Positions 18,318-29,010 of a DNA stretch of 64,000 nt are shown here, piece after piece. Origin of the DNA: Sinohyriopsis cumingii (Eukaryota > Mollusca > Bivalvia > Unionida > Unionidae). Position 1 is the first letter of the stretch, and every line of letters starts with the position of its first letter. The stretch lies in assembly GCA_028554795.2 (NCBI GenBank), contig CM068830.1:47754227-47818226 (forward strand). The letters run 5' to 3'. Below the pieces are notes generated by a model. It worked only from the letters and a program-made list of their open reading frames with translations, did no database searches and was not told the origin of the DNA. The translations under genes were made by a program, and so were the position numbers.

Positions 18318-19295
18318 TTAAATCGTAGATTTCCAACGCTGACTTGTATAATCGTGCACAGCTGTATGAGGTGGTAGCGATGATTTCGATATAGACTCGA
18401 GCACAGCAATTGCTTCACGACCGCATATTGGCGGATCGGTTAATTTTTGTGTTGGTAACGTCGAATACCAAATTGATATTTTCAGCGGCGTAACATATTT
18501 GACAAATTCCTGCGGTGGAGCTAACCCATACGAAATAAACAATTCCACGAGGGTCAGTCGTGTATGATACCCAGTGAGTACCAGGTCCAGTGCGAGCATC
18601 GAGATTGATAATACCGGTTTCAGCGCTGTTTGGATGTTTTGGTAATTGATCTCCCATGAAAACACCACTGAAGATTTTTATTTTGAGTAGTTTAGCCGCA
18701 TCAAGTAAATCAAAATTTGACATCGGTGTAAAACCCCATTGTGGGTTCAACATAGATAAGTTCCCGGAAGTCTCAGAACTTTTATAGATAATTCCCGGAA
18801 GTCTTAGACCTTTCCCCAGGTAAGTTCCCGGAAGTCTCAGACCTTTTCCTTGAACGGATCGTCCTAGATAAGTTCCCGGAAGTCTTAGACCTTTTCCTAG
18901 GTAAGTTCCGGGAAAGCTTAATCCCTTTCCCGTTGCTTTTTTTTAAATGCCATTTCAGCAGCTGTTCCAACAGCACCTAACGCAGCAGCTTTTGCAACAG
19001 CTAGAGCAGCAGCGGCTATCAGCGCTGGTATTGCCGCGAGAAGTGGAAATATTCATCCGGTTTTAGCTATGTCCCTGATGGCTCCGGCGGAAAGTTTAAG
19101 TCGTATTCCAGTCTTAGATCATTTAGCGTCATCGAGATGGTTGCGCTGACGCGCTGCCTACGACAGTTTATTTTCACCGCCTGTGATTTGATTGTGCTTT
19201 AGCGTTATTGTGGTCCCACATTCTTTCGCCGACGCGGACTGTAATTTCTTGATCTGACCAGGAGTCAGACTGACACTAACATGATGATATGACAT
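18318..19295 (-). pseudogene. Hydrophobic-domain/cysteine-protease fusion with expanded linker repeat
   Basis: The N-terminus (ATG 19295) and an Ala-rich hydrophobic segment are degenerate. The linker, 18745-18935, holds about five copies of a unit encoding GKGLRLPG plus a spacer (VE1 has two). The protease part reads FSGVFMGDQLPKHPNSAETG and GPGTHWVSY. It then loses five bases at the FDS position, so the catalytic Asp codon is gone and the frame shifts. The rest (YGLAPPQEFVKYV, PPICGREAIAVL with the nucleophile Cys) continues in the new frame to 18318. Confidence 0.7.
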
Positions 19296-19330
19296 TTTTA
19301 TAAAATATTCGTGTTTCTAAATAACGTGGA

Positions 19331-20760
19331 TTAAGGTAACACATTAAGATTTTCCACTGGTGCATCAACGACTCTCATTCGACCACCAGCACCTTCAAGT
19401 AACACTGCTTTGTCGCTGAATATAACTGCGATTGCTTTGTAATTAGCAACATCACCTGGATTCACCTTAGTTCTAAAGTGTATATCAACGACAGATTGCC
19501 TAAATAAATCTAAATGTTCCAGCGAGAAGTAATAGATTGTATACAATGTTGTAAAATCCAGCTGTGACATTTGTAAACCAGTGTCTGTTTTGATCACGTC
19601 ACATGAACGTCAACAATCGATGATACGCGCGAGTAATGTAATTATTTTCAAAATTTAAGATTATATCCTCGGATGGTTCTTGATGCCCATTTATCCTCAA
19701 AGAAACCTCGGTAACACCTAGTTTGTCAAATATCATATGGGAACGTTCTTGATTATTCACCCGAGCAGCATCTTGCAACGGAACAAATATGTGCCTCGGT
19801 GCAGAAATACCCTGTTGAGTTGCTGTTTGCCACGTGAATAACCCAGTAATGTTACTTTGGGTACTATCGGTGGATACTGAGTACCACAACAACAGAGACT
19901 TACCGCCTGTGTTCATAAAAGAAAGTAATCGCTGTTCTTCAGCAATCGATGGGGTCATTACTGGCATCCACAGCGATAGTTGAAACAGTATTACTTTACC
20001 AGCAGCAGCCCCATCAGCACGCCAAATAGCATCGTTACTGTTACCTTTACGTACAAGCACAACTGTGTGTTTCGCTCCAAAGATAACTTTTCGGACATTT
20101 CTGCAAAATCCAAAGATATGTGATAGTGGAATCGCGCATGAAAATCTTCTACGGTTACCTTTCAACATTAATTTAAGGTTAGAAAATCCTAAATTGTGAT
20201 CAGGGTTTTGACTTTGTAGCATAAAAAATTCACCAGCTGTTCTTTCTATTGTTGCAGGTGGTCCTGGTCGTCCTACAATCGCGGTATCTCGTGGTAATTG
20301 TACTTGAAGAAATTGCCTGTCATCAGGATGATAAGACTTATCTTTGTAAAACATCATTGACGGGCCAGTTTATCTTGTGTAATCGTCAGAGTATCTTGCT
20401 AACCCTACTATTGTGGTGGCAACATCAACATCTTTTTGAAGTGTTTCTATGTTTTTTCCATCAGTCATGTATGTGACACTGTCAAATAACGCCATGCTAC
20501 CGTTATTAACAAAACCAACTATGGCATTATCCCCATATGGTGTGTTAAGAGGAACATCTATTTTCAAGCTCACTTTCTACCTCAATAAAAGCCTGAGCGG
20601 GTAGAAAAGATCTACTTGTATCATGGACTTGCAATTCAGTTCTTCCTTGTGCGTTAGGTATACGCGCGTCATAAGAATAACATTGATAATCATGTACAGA
20701 TTCATCTTTTTGGACTGTCTCGTTCATGTTAAATGCTGTATCTGATATACGTTTGAACAT
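19331..20760 (-). pseudogene. Major capsid protein (double jelly-roll type), frameshifted but nearly full length
   Basis: It starts at ATG 20760 (MFKRISDTAFNM). A shift near 20560 is followed by NNGSMALFDSVTYMTDGKNI and YSDDYTR with a stop at 20370. A 252-codon open stretch (20357-19599) then contains FSCAIPLSHIFGFCRNV, VIFGAKHTVVLVRKG, KVILFQLSLWMPVM and SLRINGHQEPSEDI. A stop and shift near 19600 precede the C-terminal SVVDIHFRTKV and AGGRMRVVDAPVENL. About 475 residues in all, the size of PLV/adintovirus-grade capsid proteins. The C-terminal half is the best preserved capsid sequence in the window. Confidence 0.75.
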
Positions 20761-20792
20761 CTTTATTATATTGCTCATTTTTTAAATCGTGA

Positions 20793-21260
20793 TCACCATG
20801 ACCTTCGGAAAACTTCGCTTCCTGAAATAAAACTCGTGTCTGTTTTTTCATCTCCATGCTGATTTACCAAGGCTACTAGTTTTTGATTTGCGGCTTGGTT
20901 TATTATTTTACTGACATCCGCGGGCATAACCTCTGTAGACGGTAAAACCGTCCGTGGCAAGTTTACTTGTGGTTTAGCAGTCTCACGTCTGCGTAATAGT
21001 TGAGTTATTCTGTCTCTGATTGCCGTGAAGGCTTTACCAGCAGGACTAGCAATTGCACCAGGAGCTTTTTCACGAATAACATCGATAGCTTTCATTGATA
21101 ATTGTTTTGCAATTGGTGCTGCTTTGGGAGCCATCCTTCTAAATAATGCCTGAACAACATCGCCGAGTCCATCTCCGTAATACACTCTGTAAACAGGTAA
21201 TCACGAGTTTACTGCTCTGACCATCACGGGTCTGCGGTGACCGTTACTGTGTATGATCAT
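20793..21260 (-). pseudogene. pX/pVI-like protein, one stop
   Basis: It starts at ATG 21260 (MIIHSNGHRRPVMVRAVNS), is interrupted by one stop and then open for 130 codons from YYGDGLGDVVQALFRRMAPK to 20793. It is collinear with 8754-9212 and longer in the middle (RETAKPQVNLPRTV). It keeps the STEVMPADVSKIINQAANQK block common to all three copies. Confidence 0.65.
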
Positions 21261-21281
21261 CTTAATTTATTTACCATTTAT

Positions 21282-21570
21282 CTAATCACTGTAGTCATCA
21301 GCAAGTTCATCAATGAGAGATCGATAAACATTAATATCTATGATGCCGCCTTGAAATAATCGCCGACATTTACCAGCGGCTTCATTGATTATTTCCAGAG
21401 AATTATTACCAGCCCGCGCTCCTCCTATGAAAACTTCTAACCGTTGCACATCATTGATGATATTTTTAGGACAAATAACAAGACCACTTCCCAAACCACT
21501 ACCAGTAGCACCAATGTCAGGCTCATCGTAAAATTCTTCCTCCTCAATACGAGGTGGAGCGAATGAAGTT
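21282..21570 (-). pseudogene. Terminal gene B
   Basis: It is open from about 21570 to 21282. It reads PPRIEEEEFYDEPDIG, then ICPKNIINDVQRLEVFIGG and EIINEAAGKCRRLF, ending DDYSD. No ATG precedes the acidic N-terminus in frame, so the start is lost or further upstream. VE3 has a version starting at 57588. It may be a small structural or scaffolding protein; the family is not recognised. Confidence 0.5.
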
Positions 21571-21589
21571 TTATTTTAATGATAAAATA

Positions 21590-22263
21590 TCTCCTGGTAA
21601 CGGATGTTTCTTTAACTCTTCAGCTACTTTTACAAATTGTTCGTACTTATCCTTGTATTTACCAATGATTTCTTTTTGTATTTTCAATTGTTCGAAATAT
21701 AAAAGAAGTCCTTTTTTCTGAAATATCAGCGGTGTTTGGATCTAATAATTTATCACGATCTTTATCTCCGAGAGCGGCAATCCTCCTGGGATTCTCATAA
21801 AGTTGGTTATAACCCTCTTTGGTAAATCGAGTTGGTGGTTTTGGAGGCGGTTTTGATTCTGGCGTAACAAGTTTCTTTACATCACTGACCTCCTTGCGGA
21901 CTTTATCAATGCTATCAAATATATGTTGTATTTCTTCTTCGACGGGTGGATTTTGTTCGGCAGCTATTTCAGCTGAGAGTTCTCGTAAAAAAATATTTGT
22001 TTAGTTATCGCTGATATTTTTTCAGTTTGTTCAGCGGTTTGTTTGATTGATGGAAGAAGACTTTCAGTAGCTGTTGAAACTCTTTCAGTAACTTTTGTGA
22101 CGGGTTTAAATAACTGTTTTGCACCTTCTGAGAATTCAACTTGGGATTCTTATCGCGCTTGTAACTTTTCTTTAACAGCGTCTCTTAAAGGTATACATTG
22201 TTTTATTGCTTCTGGTCGCTCTCGAGCTAATCGAGCTGTATAAGCTTCTCCGATGTTTGCCAT
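21590..22263 (-). pseudogene. Terminal gene A (helical, Lys/Glu-rich), broken
   Basis: It starts at ATG 22263 (MANIGEAYTARLARERPEAI), 21 bp inside the terminal repeat. A stop near 22150 and a shift near 22010 interrupt a charged helical protein with a Pro-rich middle (TPESKPPPKPPTRFTKEGY). Its place as the first gene inside the terminal repeat is the same in all three copies. Function unknown; a virion core or terminal-protein-like role cannot be judged from sequence. Confidence 0.55.
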
Positions 22264-22283
22264 TATTTGTTATAATTTTATTT

Positions 22284-22506
22284 AATTGATAGCAGCAGGG
22301 GGGTGGTGCGCGACCTCGATAAGGCGTCATCGTAGTAAAACTCACGTGTATACCCGAAAAAAACCCAACTTATCCTGTAGATAGACTCACTCTCGGAAAG
22401 TTAGAGGCCTCGGTTTCATGTTTTTTTCGTTTTTGTAATAAGGGTTAGTTTACCAAAATAACGCTTATAAAATGAGGTGGGTTCGCCCCCCCCCCCCGCT
22501 GCTGCT
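22284..22506 (-). repeat. VE2 right terminal inverted repeat
   Basis: 223 bp, the complement of the left repeat at 9948-10141. The inner edge is AATTGATAGCAGCAGGGG and the outer edge GGGTTCGCCCCC with a C tract and GCTGCTGCT. It contains about 25 bp (near 22325-22350) absent from the left copy. Confidence 0.85.
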
Positions 22507-22544
22507 ATGCTAATTTGGGGTCCTTTTTCCTAGAGTTGTTTGAA

Positions 22545-22605
22545 GTTTGCTACTTTGTGTAGTTTTCCCTGATGGTCTTGGGTGTTTGACCACCTTATAT
22601 GCTCT
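22545..22605 (+). repeat. Flanking repeat, third copy (right of VE2)
   Basis: TTTGCTACTTTGTGTAG, GATGGTCTTGGGTGTTTG and GACCACCTTATATG match the two copies at 9779-9947 between VE1 and VE2. The adjacent 22606-22850 shows nothing recognisable. Confidence 0.55.
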
Positions 22606-23134
22606 AATTTGGGGGCTTATAATTACTCATGGTATAAATATGATGTCACCTTCAGCTAGAGAGTTCTCAGAGGTATGAGTGGTGTTGTGTGCATGCTAGA
22701 GGTGAAAATATTGGTTATGTTGAAGGAGGAATAATAAAGAAGAAAATGAAATTTTTTCTTCTTTTCCCTCCCCTTTCCTATTTCAGTTCCCTAGTTGCCT
22801 TATATGTCATCTCTTTGGTTCTATTTACATTTTCAGGCTAAGTTTATTTAATTAAGACTAAGACAGATATCCTTCCTGATTAGATTGGGTCACTAACGTG
22901 TCAAGGACATCTGCTCTTATTCTCCCACCCCCCATATTTGAGTTTCTTAGCCTGCATATTAATTATGTGGTGTTTATTAGCAGGCTAAGATATATTTGGA
23001 TAAGACAGATATCCGTTGCGATCACTCGGGTCACTAGTAGTCTTCATGGACATCTGTTCTTATTTGTTCCCTATGTTTAGGTTTGTTAGCCTAGCTGATA
23101 ACGATTTAATTAAGTAATTTTGGTTTCATATTTT

Positions 23135-26100
23135 TTAAAACCCAGTTTCATGTATAAAGTTTATTATATTTATATAGGTGAGATTGAGGTTAGGGTTGTT
23201 ATTCGTTAAAAATCCTGGGTTTGTATCCGGGGATCCAGTCTTATTTTGCTCCATTTTTAGTTTAGCTCTTTCATTTTTTAGTTTGTGGCAGGTGTTGAAT
23301 ATATGTAATAGGTCTTCTGGAACCCGGCAGTGATTGCAGTTTGAGTTGTGGGGTTGGGGCCCTATGTATTGCCCAAAGCTGCTGACCAATTTAGTTTTTC
23401 CTGTGTAAATTCTATTTATGATCCTTTGATCGTTACTGTTCACCTTTGGTGGTTTCCTAGATCTGGTGACGTTTTTCATGATGGAGTATAGTTTTCTGCC
23501 TGTAGTATTATGGTTCCAGTTTTCTTGCCATATCCTACTGATATATTTTTGGTTACACTTATTACTTTACTAACACTGTAGTGGAGGTTAGTAAAAGTTG
23601 GGTCTTGTAGTTTTGGCTTCGCTACTTGGTCTGCTAATTCATTTCCTTTGATGTCAATGTGGCATGGTATCCACATAAAGTCAGCTACTTAATGGTTATT
23701 ATTAAGTTCTTTAATTGAAAGATAAGTTTGTTTAGGGAAAGTTTCTCTTGAGTCAGTGTTATTGTTGAGAATAGATGAGATGACACTTAGTGAGTCACTT
23801 AATATTACTGCTTTAGTGATATTATTTTCTTTAATCCATCTTAAGGCTTCCATGATGGACCAGAATTCAGCTGTGTATATGGAGCAATGATCCGGCAGTC
23901 TATTTCCCATTTTAATGTACAATTCGGGGATTACTACTGCTGCTGCTGCTGTTCTGGGGAGTTCTGCTATTTTGGATCCATCAGTGTACATATTGATTGA
24001 ATTAGGGTATTTAGTCATTATTTCTATTGTGGACATATAATTTATCCTATGCTCCTGTTCGTTTTTGTTGCCAGGTTTCGTTAATTGTATGTTGATTGAT
24101 GGTTTGATGTTAGTCCATGGCGTTGTGTCATAGTTTTTAGTGATTTCAGCCTGAAAGTTGGCTATTGGTAATCGTCCAATTAGTTGATGTACGTGTTTCC
24201 TTTCAGGTACGTTGGGTACTAATTTATTACTGAATTTTTTTATATACACATTTATTGATGGCTATCCGGGTTGGGGTGTATTGGGGTGCGTTGATAATCT
24301 AGCTGCATAACTTAAGGTTAACTCCTGCCTTCTTAAGTACAGTGGTAATTCTCCAGTTAAAATTTGGAGTTCGGCTAGGGATGCAGACGGCAGAGTGCCG
24401 GTGCATATTATTAGTGCTTTTCTTTGAATCGTGTCTAATTTCTTAAGCTGTTTGTGAGGTGCTGAACTATATATTTGACACCCGCAGTTTAGTTTAGATC
24501 TTATTAACGCCCTGTATAGTGTTAATAGAGTTTCCTGGTTGGATCCCCATGTGATCCCTTTTAAGTAAGTTTAGATCCTTATTACACGTGTTAACTATTT
24601 GGTCTATATGATGTCCCCAGTTTAGATGTTCGTCATAGAACATATACAGAAATCTTGCAACTTTAACAAATTTAATGGTTTCTAGGGGAAGAATAGGACT
24701 GCAATGGTTTTTTCGTGGGATAGTTTGAACCCCCAATTATCTACCCATTTCCCTATTTTTTTAGACCATTTTGGAGTTCACTGATAACTGTGTGACTTTC
24801 GGGGTTTCCTGATCGCCAGTCCACTGTCGTCCGCAAATTGTGACATTTCCATTCGGTTAGAAGTTAGATTTAGATCGAGGTCGTTTATCATGTTGTCGAA
24901 GAGTGATGGGCTGAGATTGCTGCCTTGCGGGGTACCGTTTTCTGGTGAGCATAGTTCAGAACAAGTGTCTTCCACTCTAGTTATTGTTTTGCGTTTCGTT
25001 AGGAAGTTTTCGATAAAGTTGAACATTCGTCCGGTGATTCCAAAATGATTTAGTTTGGCTATCAGTCCTTTAGTCCAGACGAGGTCAAAAGCTTTTTCAA
25101 GATCTAGGAATACTGCTATTAAATTTCTGTCTTCTTTGCGGTGGGAGGTTAGTGCTACTTTGATTGCCGCTTCTAATAGTATGAGTTGATCCGTAATGGA
25201 CCTTCTATTTCTAAATCCAGATTGATTTTCAGAGAGTAGATTGTTACCTTCCAGGTGGTATTTGAGGCGATTGGTTATAATTGTCTCCATTATTTTACAT
25301 ATTTGTTAGTTAGGGAAATGGGTCTACAAGAATTAATATCATTTGGGTCTTTTCCTTGTTTATGGATTGGGCTTATTATGACGTGTTTCCATTTATCAGG
25401 TAGTTTACCTACAGCCCAGATTTTGTTAAATAGCCTTAGTAAAGAGTTGGTAATATTTCCAGGCAGGTGTTTATATATAATATAACCTATTTGATCTTCC
25501 CCTGGCGAGGTTTCATTTTTAGATCCAAAGGCTATTTCCAACTCATGTAAGGATATATCACAATTTAGGTTTGATTCCTTTGTCGCTCGGTCTTTAAAGA
25601 GGTGTGAGTGTTTTTTTCTTTCTACTTTATCCCTATGTTGTTAAATGGCTGGGGTGTGGTTTAGATTAATACTCACTGCAGTAAAGTGGTTGGCGAGTTT
25701 GTCTGCCTTATCCTTGTTTGTGGTGGTACCTGATATTTCGGGGGATGTGTTTACTGTTTTTCCTTTAATCGATTTTGTTTTGTCCCATACTTGATTGGAG
25801 CTAGATTTGATATTAAGTTTGGAGCAGAAATTTTGCCAAGATCTTTCCATTTCCTGCTTAATTATTTGTTTTAGTTTTTTTCCCCCTATCTTTATATGTT
25901 GAAGAATCTAAAGAGTTTCCTGATCGCTTGAATTTTTGAGGGCCTTTCGTTTTTCCTTATGCGCCTGCTTGCATAGGTTATTCCACCATGGTACAGTTTG
26001 TTTGGTTTGTGTACCACTGGTTTTAGGGATGTAGGAGGTGGCAGCTGCTTGAATTATGTTGATTAAATTTTCATAATATATATTTATGTCCTCATTTTCT

Positions 26101-26825
26101 AGGATTTTCATGTTAATTTTGGCTAATTGTATTCTGAATAATTCCCAATCAGCTTGGTCACATTTCCATCAAGGGTGTTTGTTGTTGGGGTTGTTTTGAA
26201 TCGCCATCTGCAGAGTGATGATGATTGGAAAGTGGTCACTTCCTATCGAGTCGGTTTGTTCCTCTCTCCAGTCTGTCATCTGTGCTAGTTTAGGTGAACA
26301 TATGGTTAGGTCGATAGCAGGCAGATATCCATCCTTCGGGTTTAAGCGAGATTTTGTCCCGTCATTAAGGATGGTCAGGGTGGATTCGGCAGTCAATGCC
26401 TCAACCAACATGCGTCTCTTGTCCGTTCTATCGCTCACCCACAGCTCGTTGTATGCATTGAAATCTGCGCAGATGACGATGTTAGTTTCTACTTTATTAT
26501 TCGCTAATTGCCTAAGGGTTGCCAAATCAGAGGCGTTGGTGTTTCCGCCCGGGTCGTATATGTTAAAAATTTGAAGGTTTCCCCTTCCTGTATGGATTAT
26601 TAGGGATTGTAATTCATTACTACTTGGGGTATGGGTTATATTAACGGGTGTAATATTAGGTAGGTTTTCAGGGATAAAAATGACTAGACCCCTTCCATGT
26701 GGTGAGTGGTCATTTAATTTAGTTAAATATTTGGGAGGAGGGGGTTTAGTGTAGCTTGCTAATATTAGTTTGAGTTTGCCTAGATATTGTTCCACGTTAT
26801 TTTTACCTGGAATTAGGCTATTCAT
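23135..26825 (-). pseudogene. LINE B ORF2: endonuclease, reverse transcriptase, RNase H
   Basis: The endonuclease (26825-26169) has VICADFNAYNELW and GSDHFPIII. The reverse transcriptase (25850-24500) has CRPISLTN, AVFLDLEKAFDLVWTKG, GTPQGSNLSP and QFADDSGLA, the active site reading FADD instead of the usual YADD/YVDD. RNase H (24249-23490) has MYTDGSKIAELP, YTAEFWSIMEAL, ILSDSLSVISS and WIPCHIDIKGNELADQ. A C-terminal CNHCRVPEDLLHIFNTC zinc motif is near 23330. At least six frame breaks make it inactive. Confidence 0.8.
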
Positions 26826-26849
26826 GGTTAATGTAATTATTTCATGAAT

Positions 26850-27560
26850 AACCTGTTCAATTGGTGGTACTGCTGTGTTTCCCTTGCTTGTGTTTGGATT
26901 TTCTTTAACTGCTGTGGGTGGGGAGGGTGTTTATATTTTTCCTGATTGGGTGGTTCTGTTATTTTTTCCTTAGGTTTTTATAGGCTTGGTTTTTGTTTTG
27001 CCTGTGTATTTGGTTTATTTGGATTTGAATTACGACTTACTGTTTTGATTTGAGTAGTGTATTTCTTGCTTTGTTCTAGGTTGGTGTTAATTAACTGTGT
27101 GATTCTGTTTGGCTGCATAATAGGACATTTGCTTGCTGTTCATGAGATCTATTGTTTTAGTTTCATTATCTATATAAGGGCGTTCACGGGATTGAGGTTT
27201 GTGTTCTCCCCTGCAGTTAGAGCATTTAGGTTCCGTCCTTCTACAAGATCCATTATGTTGGCCCCCACATTGATTGCATTGGGTGTTGAATTTGCAGTTG
27301 GACGCATAGTGCCCTCAATGTTGGCAGTTTCTGCAGAATCTGGGTTTATTTACGTATGGTTCCAGGCGATGGCGAACTCCATACGGTCCAAATCTTACCA
27401 TGGATGTTAGGGGTGTTATGGACTCGATGACTGCTGTATTGGTTAACTGCCCTTGATGATTATTGAGTCTGTAAGCCCTTTCAATTGGCGCCCCATTTTC
27501 TTTTACATTTTTGTTAGAGTTTTGTTGTCCATCCTTTGATTTGGGTCTTTTAGTTTAAGT
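26850..27560 (-). pseudogene. LINE B ORF1 with CCHC zinc knuckles
   Basis: Between about 27410 and 27170 the minus strand encodes CRNCQH then a stop then GHYASNC, CNQCGGQHNGSC and CSNCRGEHKP, three gag-type zinc knuckles of an RNA-binding ORF1 protein. Flanking frames are broken. Confidence 0.6.
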
Positions 27561-27849
27561 ACTGCTTTAAATTTGGTGTTTCCTACTGGGGGGTGGGGTG
27601 GGGTGGAGGTGGTTCGACAGTTATTGGTTGGTTGGTATGATCAGGTTATGTCTTGGGGTTTGGATATTGTGGTGGTTTTCCTATTTTGTGGTTTCTTTGC
27701 ACTTTTATATAGATGTTAATAATTGATTCTATTTCAAGGAATTTTGCTAATTGATTAGTGTGCTACAGTGCACAATTATGTAGCTCATGCATTGGATAAA
27801 GACCTTTGACTTCATATTTGTAAAGCACGGACGTGAAGGAAGCCATCCC

Positions 27850-28214
27850 TTACAATAACTTGACATATTATCTACTATCCACACAAACGTAAGCGAATGC
27901 TTACAAACCCAAAATATACTATTCGCAATTCCCAATATCTACTACCCACACACGGGAAGGTGCAAAAAACAAACCCAATAACTACAATCAAAATCCTCAG
28001 TATCTACTATCCATACACGTAAGAAGAAAAAAACTATTAAATACTATCCACAAACCGAAAATCTATTATCCACAAACGGGATGATGATAAAAACCACAAT
28101 ATCTACTATCCACACAAACTTATGCGAAAGCATAAAAAAGCACACTCTACTATCCACACAGAAGGGAAGGGAAAAAACCCCACAATATCTACTATCCACA
28201 TAAATGTAGGCGAA

Positions 28215-28215
<1 letters not shown>
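27850..28215 (+). repeat. Minisatellite (TATCTACTATCCACACAAAC)
   Basis: About eight degenerate units, spaced roughly 40-60 bp, share ATATCTACTATCCACA(C/T)AAAC with variable tails such as GTAAGCGAATGC. The preceding 27651-27849 shows no feature. Confidence 0.7.
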
Positions 28216-28305
<90 letters not shown>

Positions 28306-28326
28306 TCACGCACGCACACACACACA
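28216..28326 (+). repeat. Compound microsatellite (TA)n(CA)n
   Basis: About 30 TA steps are followed by a (CA)n stretch with a few G interruptions. Apparent reading frames through it are low-complexity artefacts. Confidence 0.95.
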
Positions 28327-28355
28327 AAGGAAAGGAGTGAGTGTTTATAATCACA

Positions 28356-29010
28356 CTACTTCACACTCACACATATTGGCAACTTGAATAGTCTCTTTTC
28401 TAGAGATTTGGGTAGCCCTGAGAAGGGCTGTTTTTTTAAAACTCCAAATACACCTATCTTAATGCTGGCACCTCCCAGGCCGGGCACCACAAACACAACG
28501 CCGACTCCAATCGTTGTCCCAATTGATTGTTGTGGTTGGGAGCGCAGACTGGGCTTGAGTGGCTTCACTATCCCATTCCTCTGTTTGAGGGATAGTGAAG
28601 ACTTGTTCACTTCTCCTATGCCACACTCGTGGATGCTGTGCCCTTCTTATGCCATTTTCCCAGTTTTACGTCTCTGGGATAACTGCTCTCGGTACTGGTG
28701 GTAGTGGCTGCTGTGGATGTGGCTGCAGCTGACGTGGTAGTGCTGCTAATGCATGTGGAGGTGCGCTGATCATTGGCTTCACCTCACACACAGGTCTTAG
28801 CATCAGGTGAGGCAGAAGAATGTCTTTCTTTTCCTTCTCCTCTTGTTTCTTCTTGCTTTCCTTCTCCTCTTCTATTTTAGCCCTTTCTTGGATTGTCTCC
28901 ATAGCCAGCTCGTTCAGGAGGTGTCTGGCATATTCCAGGTGCATCTTGAGTTCCAAGAGTTTTGTCAATCTGCTGCTCATTCTTCGTAGTTGATAAATCA
29001 ACGATGGGTA
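28356..29010 (-). other. Unassigned minus-strand coding-like region
   Basis: One 111-codon frame (29001-28666) has a coiled-coil-like part (LTKLLELKMHLEYARHLL, then a long Glu/Lys run) and a Pro-rich tail (QPHPQQPLPPVPRAVIPET). A second frame (28610-28356) follows with no similarity I recognise. Composition is less AT-rich than its surroundings. It may be a decayed host gene or a fragment of a DNA transposon. Confidence 0.35.
28408..28434 (-). ncRNA. Histone-mRNA-type 3' stem-loop
   Basis: On the minus strand AAAACAGCCCTTCTCAGGGC, then TACCC, forms a 6-bp stem with a four-base loop UCUC that fits the histone stem-loop pattern (loop UYUN, 5' A-rich, 3' ACCC). A purine-rich AGAAAAGAGAC lies about 12-14 bases downstream, where the U7-binding element would be. 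No histone coding sequence lies directly upstream, so it is either a relic or coincidence. Confidence 0.4.

Larger units (their letters stand above)
9948..22506. mobile_element. Polinton-like endogenous virus VE2, both termini present (12.6 kb)
   Basis: It is bounded by inverted repeats at 9948-10141 and 22284-22506. From left to right: ATPase (-), zinc ribbon (+), phospholipase-like remnant (+), integrase (+), helicase-HNH (-), PolB remnant (-), Cys-rich protein (+), HNH nuclease (+), repeat spacer, small helical gene (+), then minus-strand vertex, fibre, protease, capsid, pX-like, B and A genes. Internal deletions affect PolB, the phospholipase-like gene and the vertex/membrane region, so the intact genome was longer, probably 15 kb or more. 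No clear target duplication is visible at the ends. Confidence 0.85.
22855..27650 (-). mobile_element. Old LINE retrotransposon, family B (minus strand)
   Basis: Reading right to left it carries an ORF1 with CCHC knuckles, an endonuclease, reverse transcriptase with FADD, RNase H and a C-terminal Cys-His motif. This is the layout of I-superfamily (I/Nimb-type) LINEs. Stops and shifts break both genes. The 3' region at 22855-23075 contains a unit (AAGACAGATATCC ... GGACATCTG.TCTTAT) in two direct copies about 145 bp apart. The same family recurs at 35673-41640. Confidence 0.75.

Noticed and set aside
9940-22510. A 6-bp target duplication around VE2
   Set aside because: I compared the bases outside AGC/GCT at both ends (TATATAT on the left, ATGCTAATT on the right) and found no convincing match; variable AGC copy number makes the exact end uncertain.
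28044-28340. Reading frames with Ile-Tyr or His-Thr runs
   Set aside because: They are translations of the (TA)n/(CA)n microsatellite.
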